Assembly: GCF_030814415.1 (NCBI RefSeq)
Contig: NZ_JAUSVB010000002.1
Coordinates: forward strand, 868,001-932,000
Origin: Cellulomonas humilata
GTDB taxonomy: Bacteria; Actinomycetota; Actinomycetes; Actinomycetales; Cellulomonadaceae
Direction of reading: 5' to 3'
DNA: 64,000 nucleotides
In this document: positions 62,638 through 64,000 of the stretch, in pieces
How positions within the stretch are numbered: the first letter of the stretch is position 1
Layout: each line of letters begins with the position of its first letter
Translations under genes and position numbers: made by a program
Notes under the pieces: model-generated
Told to the model about the DNA's origin: nothing
Seen by the model: only the letters and a program-made list of their open reading frames with translations
Database searches by the model: none

Positions 62638-64000
62638 TCAGGCGTCCGGCCAGGTGCCGCGACGTTCGCGCTCGAGCATCAGGTCGGTCCGCAGCCGCAG
62701 CTCGAGGCGCTCCCAGAGCTCGTCCGCCAGGGCGCCCAGGTCCTGTGCCGGTGGGGCGGCCGGCCCCGCCGCGACGACCTCGCCGGCCTGCTGCGCCGGT
62801 GCCGGTTCGGGTGCCCGCTCGGCGACCGCCGTCGCGGCCCGGGCGACCGGCATGGGCATCGACTGGCCCGGCGCGGGGAAGCGGACCTCGGTGGGGTCGA
62901 CCCGGCGGGCGATCCCGGCGGCGACCGCGACGGCGCCGGCGTCGAACGGGTCGGTCGCCGTGTCCGCGGTGGGCTCCGGGGCGGGGGTGCTCGACGTCGG
63001 CGTGCGGAGCACGGTGCGGGGGACGTCGTTCGTCGGACCGTCAGGGGCGATCACCCGGGTCACGGCGGCGTCGGCCGGGGCCGCGGGTGTGCTGCCCGGC
63101 TCCGCAGCTGAGGGTGGCCAGCCGAGCCCGAGCGGCAACCGCCCGGCGGTGCGGACCGGCGCGCGTCGCACGCTCGTGGACGGGTCGGCGGGTGTCGCGA
63201 CGGGGAGGGACCGCATCCGCTCGGCCGGCGCGTCGAGGGCGACGGATCGGTACGCGACCGGTGCCGCAGGACTCGGGGACGAGGTGGTGTCGACGGGCGC
63301 GACCGGCTGACGGGACGGGGTCGCCGCGGATCGGGCGACGTCGGCGTCGAAGGAGCGGGTGACGGGGGTCGCGGCCGACGACGGGGCAGAGGCCGCCGGA
63401 CGGGTCGGCGGGGTGCTGGCGAGGGTCCGGGTGGGAATGACGTCGCGGGACACGCGAGGGACGGCCGCCGACGTCGGCGGGGCGGTGTCGACGGGGCGCG
63501 GTGCGGCGGCGCGGGTGACGGGCGCGACGGTTCCCGTGGTGGGTGCGACGGAGCGCCCGAGGTGCTTCTCCGGATCGCTGGACCGGGCAGCCGGTGCTGC
63601 AGATCGCGTGATGGGTGTCGCGGGACTGTCGGCCGGTGCGATCGAGCGTGCGAGGTCCGGCGCTGACCCCGGAGACCGTCGGACCGGTGCGCTCGGCTGC
63701 GGCACCGGGGTCGACTGCGGCCCGCCGGGCGACGCGGACTGCGCGTCGAAGGAGCGCCGGACCCGCACGGACGGCGGGGTGCTGGTCGGCTCCGCGGCGA
63801 GACGCCGCACGGGCGCCACCGGTCGCGAGCTCGTGCGGTCTGCAGCGCCCGGCGACACGACCGGGGTGAGCGGGCCGGTGGGCGCCGACGTCGAGCGCGC
63901 GACAGGGCGGACGGGCGATGCCGGGTTCGTCGATCGTGCGACCGGGACGTTCGACGGTCCCGGCGATGGGGCGGAGACGGGCACGTCGGTCGGCGCCGGT
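62638..64000 (-). CDS. eCIS-associated Pro/Ala-rich protein, N-terminus beyond the window
   Basis: The frame is open from 62638 to the window end, at least 453 codons. The visible part is low-complexity, rich in Ala, Pro, Arg, Ser and Thr, with many imperfect repeats of the type (V/A)(T/A)RS-A-AP. It includes several SFDA units such as RRSFDAQSA and RSFDADVARSA. The last 30 residues are different: LADELWERLELRLRTDLM followed by LERERRG form an amphipathic helix also found in eCIS cluster proteins between tube genes. It is probably secreted with, or threaded into, the particle; function unknown. Confidence 0.65.
   Translation of the reverse strand, partial: PAPTDVPVSAPSPGPSNVPVARSTNPASPVRPVARSTSAPTGPLTPVVSPGAADRTSSRPVAPVRRLAAEPTSTPPSVRVRRSFDAQSASPGGPQSTPVPQPSAPVRRSPGSAPDLARSIAPADSPATPITRSAAPAARSSDPEKHLGRSVAPTTGTVAPVTRAAAPRPVDTAPPTSAAVPRVSRDVIPTRTLASTPPTRPAASAPSSAATPVTRSFDADVARSAATPSRQPVAPVDTTSSPSPAAPVAYRSVALDAPAERMRSLPVATPADPSTSVRRAPVRTAGRLPLGLGWPPSAAEPGSTPAAPADAAVTRVIAPDGPTNDVPRTVLRTPTSSTPAPEPTADTATDPFDAGAVAVAAGIARRVDPTEVRFPAPGQSMPMPVARAATAVAERAPEPAPAQQAGEVVAAGPAAPPAQDLGALADELWERLELRLRTDLMLERERRGTWPDA

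Overview
The window is about 64 kb of very GC-rich DNA with tightly packed genes. GTG is a common start codon and many neighbours overlap by the ATGA or GTGA stop/start motif. The gene content points to an actinobacterium: actinobacterial GuaB1, the fadB-fadA-rnd-LuxR-DUF3000 block also known from Streptomyces, a sulphite reductase operon with a CysX-like gene, and a BTAD regulator. A pyruvate formate-lyase pair, trehalose and glycogen enzymes and a peptidoglycan-type ATP-grasp ligase suggest a facultatively anaerobic member of the Cellulomonas group. That placement is inference from gene content; no rRNA or tRNA gene is present to confirm it.

Layout. 1-4.7 kb (minus strand): an arginase-family protein (cut by the window edge), a DUF1801 protein, and a four-gene run guaB1 - class I glutamine amidotransferase - NUDIX hydrolase - APH-type kinase. 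4.9-10.1 kb (plus): dxs, then pflB-pflA behind two DosR/DevR-like boxes. 10.1-16.1 kb (minus): fadB-fadA with a perfect palindromic operator, rnd, a LuxR-type regulator and DUF3000. 16.2-18.7 kb (minus): cstA and a YbdD-like partner. 18.9-21.6 kb (plus): gnd and an ATP-grasp ligase. 21.7-27.2 kb: a two-component system facing a lipoprotein/adaptor/ABC exporter operon. 27.2-28.5 kb (minus): a UspA-like hypothetical and a RibD_C reductase. 28.5-34.6 kb (minus): a complete sulphate-reduction operon sir-cysX-cysH-cysD-cysN-sirohaem synthase, preceded by a short cysteine-rich reading frame that looks like an attenuating leader peptide. 34.9-46.9 kb: zapE, the glgX-treY-treZ operon, a ferredoxin-reductase-type flavoprotein, a YbdK-type ligase, galE and an EamA transporter. 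47.0-50.6 kb (plus): a four-gene, translationally coupled surface-glycan cassette (PIG-V transferase, DPM1-like GT2, YdjC deacetylase, methyltransferase).

50.6-64 kb is part of an extracellular contractile injection system (eCIS). In transcription order (minus strand) it has a Pro/Ala-rich protein cut by the window end, tail tube, LysM baseplate hub protein, VgrG-like spike, PAAR tip, gp25, baseplate J and tail protein I. A divergent 976-residue P-loop/BTAD regulator is inserted next to it and overlaps it tail to tail. Two unusual companions follow: a protein with a degenerate M23-like domain and a membrane-anchored double zinc-ribbon, proline-rich protein with a discoidin-like C-terminus. 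Sheath, AAA+ ATPase and tape measure are not in the window and would lie beyond position 64000.

Two patterns recur. At least eight, and perhaps nine, genes have a TANNNT-like -10 hexamer 6-8 nt before the start codon and no ribosome binding site, as expected for leaderless mRNAs. Three convergent gene pairs share a single CTAG as both stop codons.
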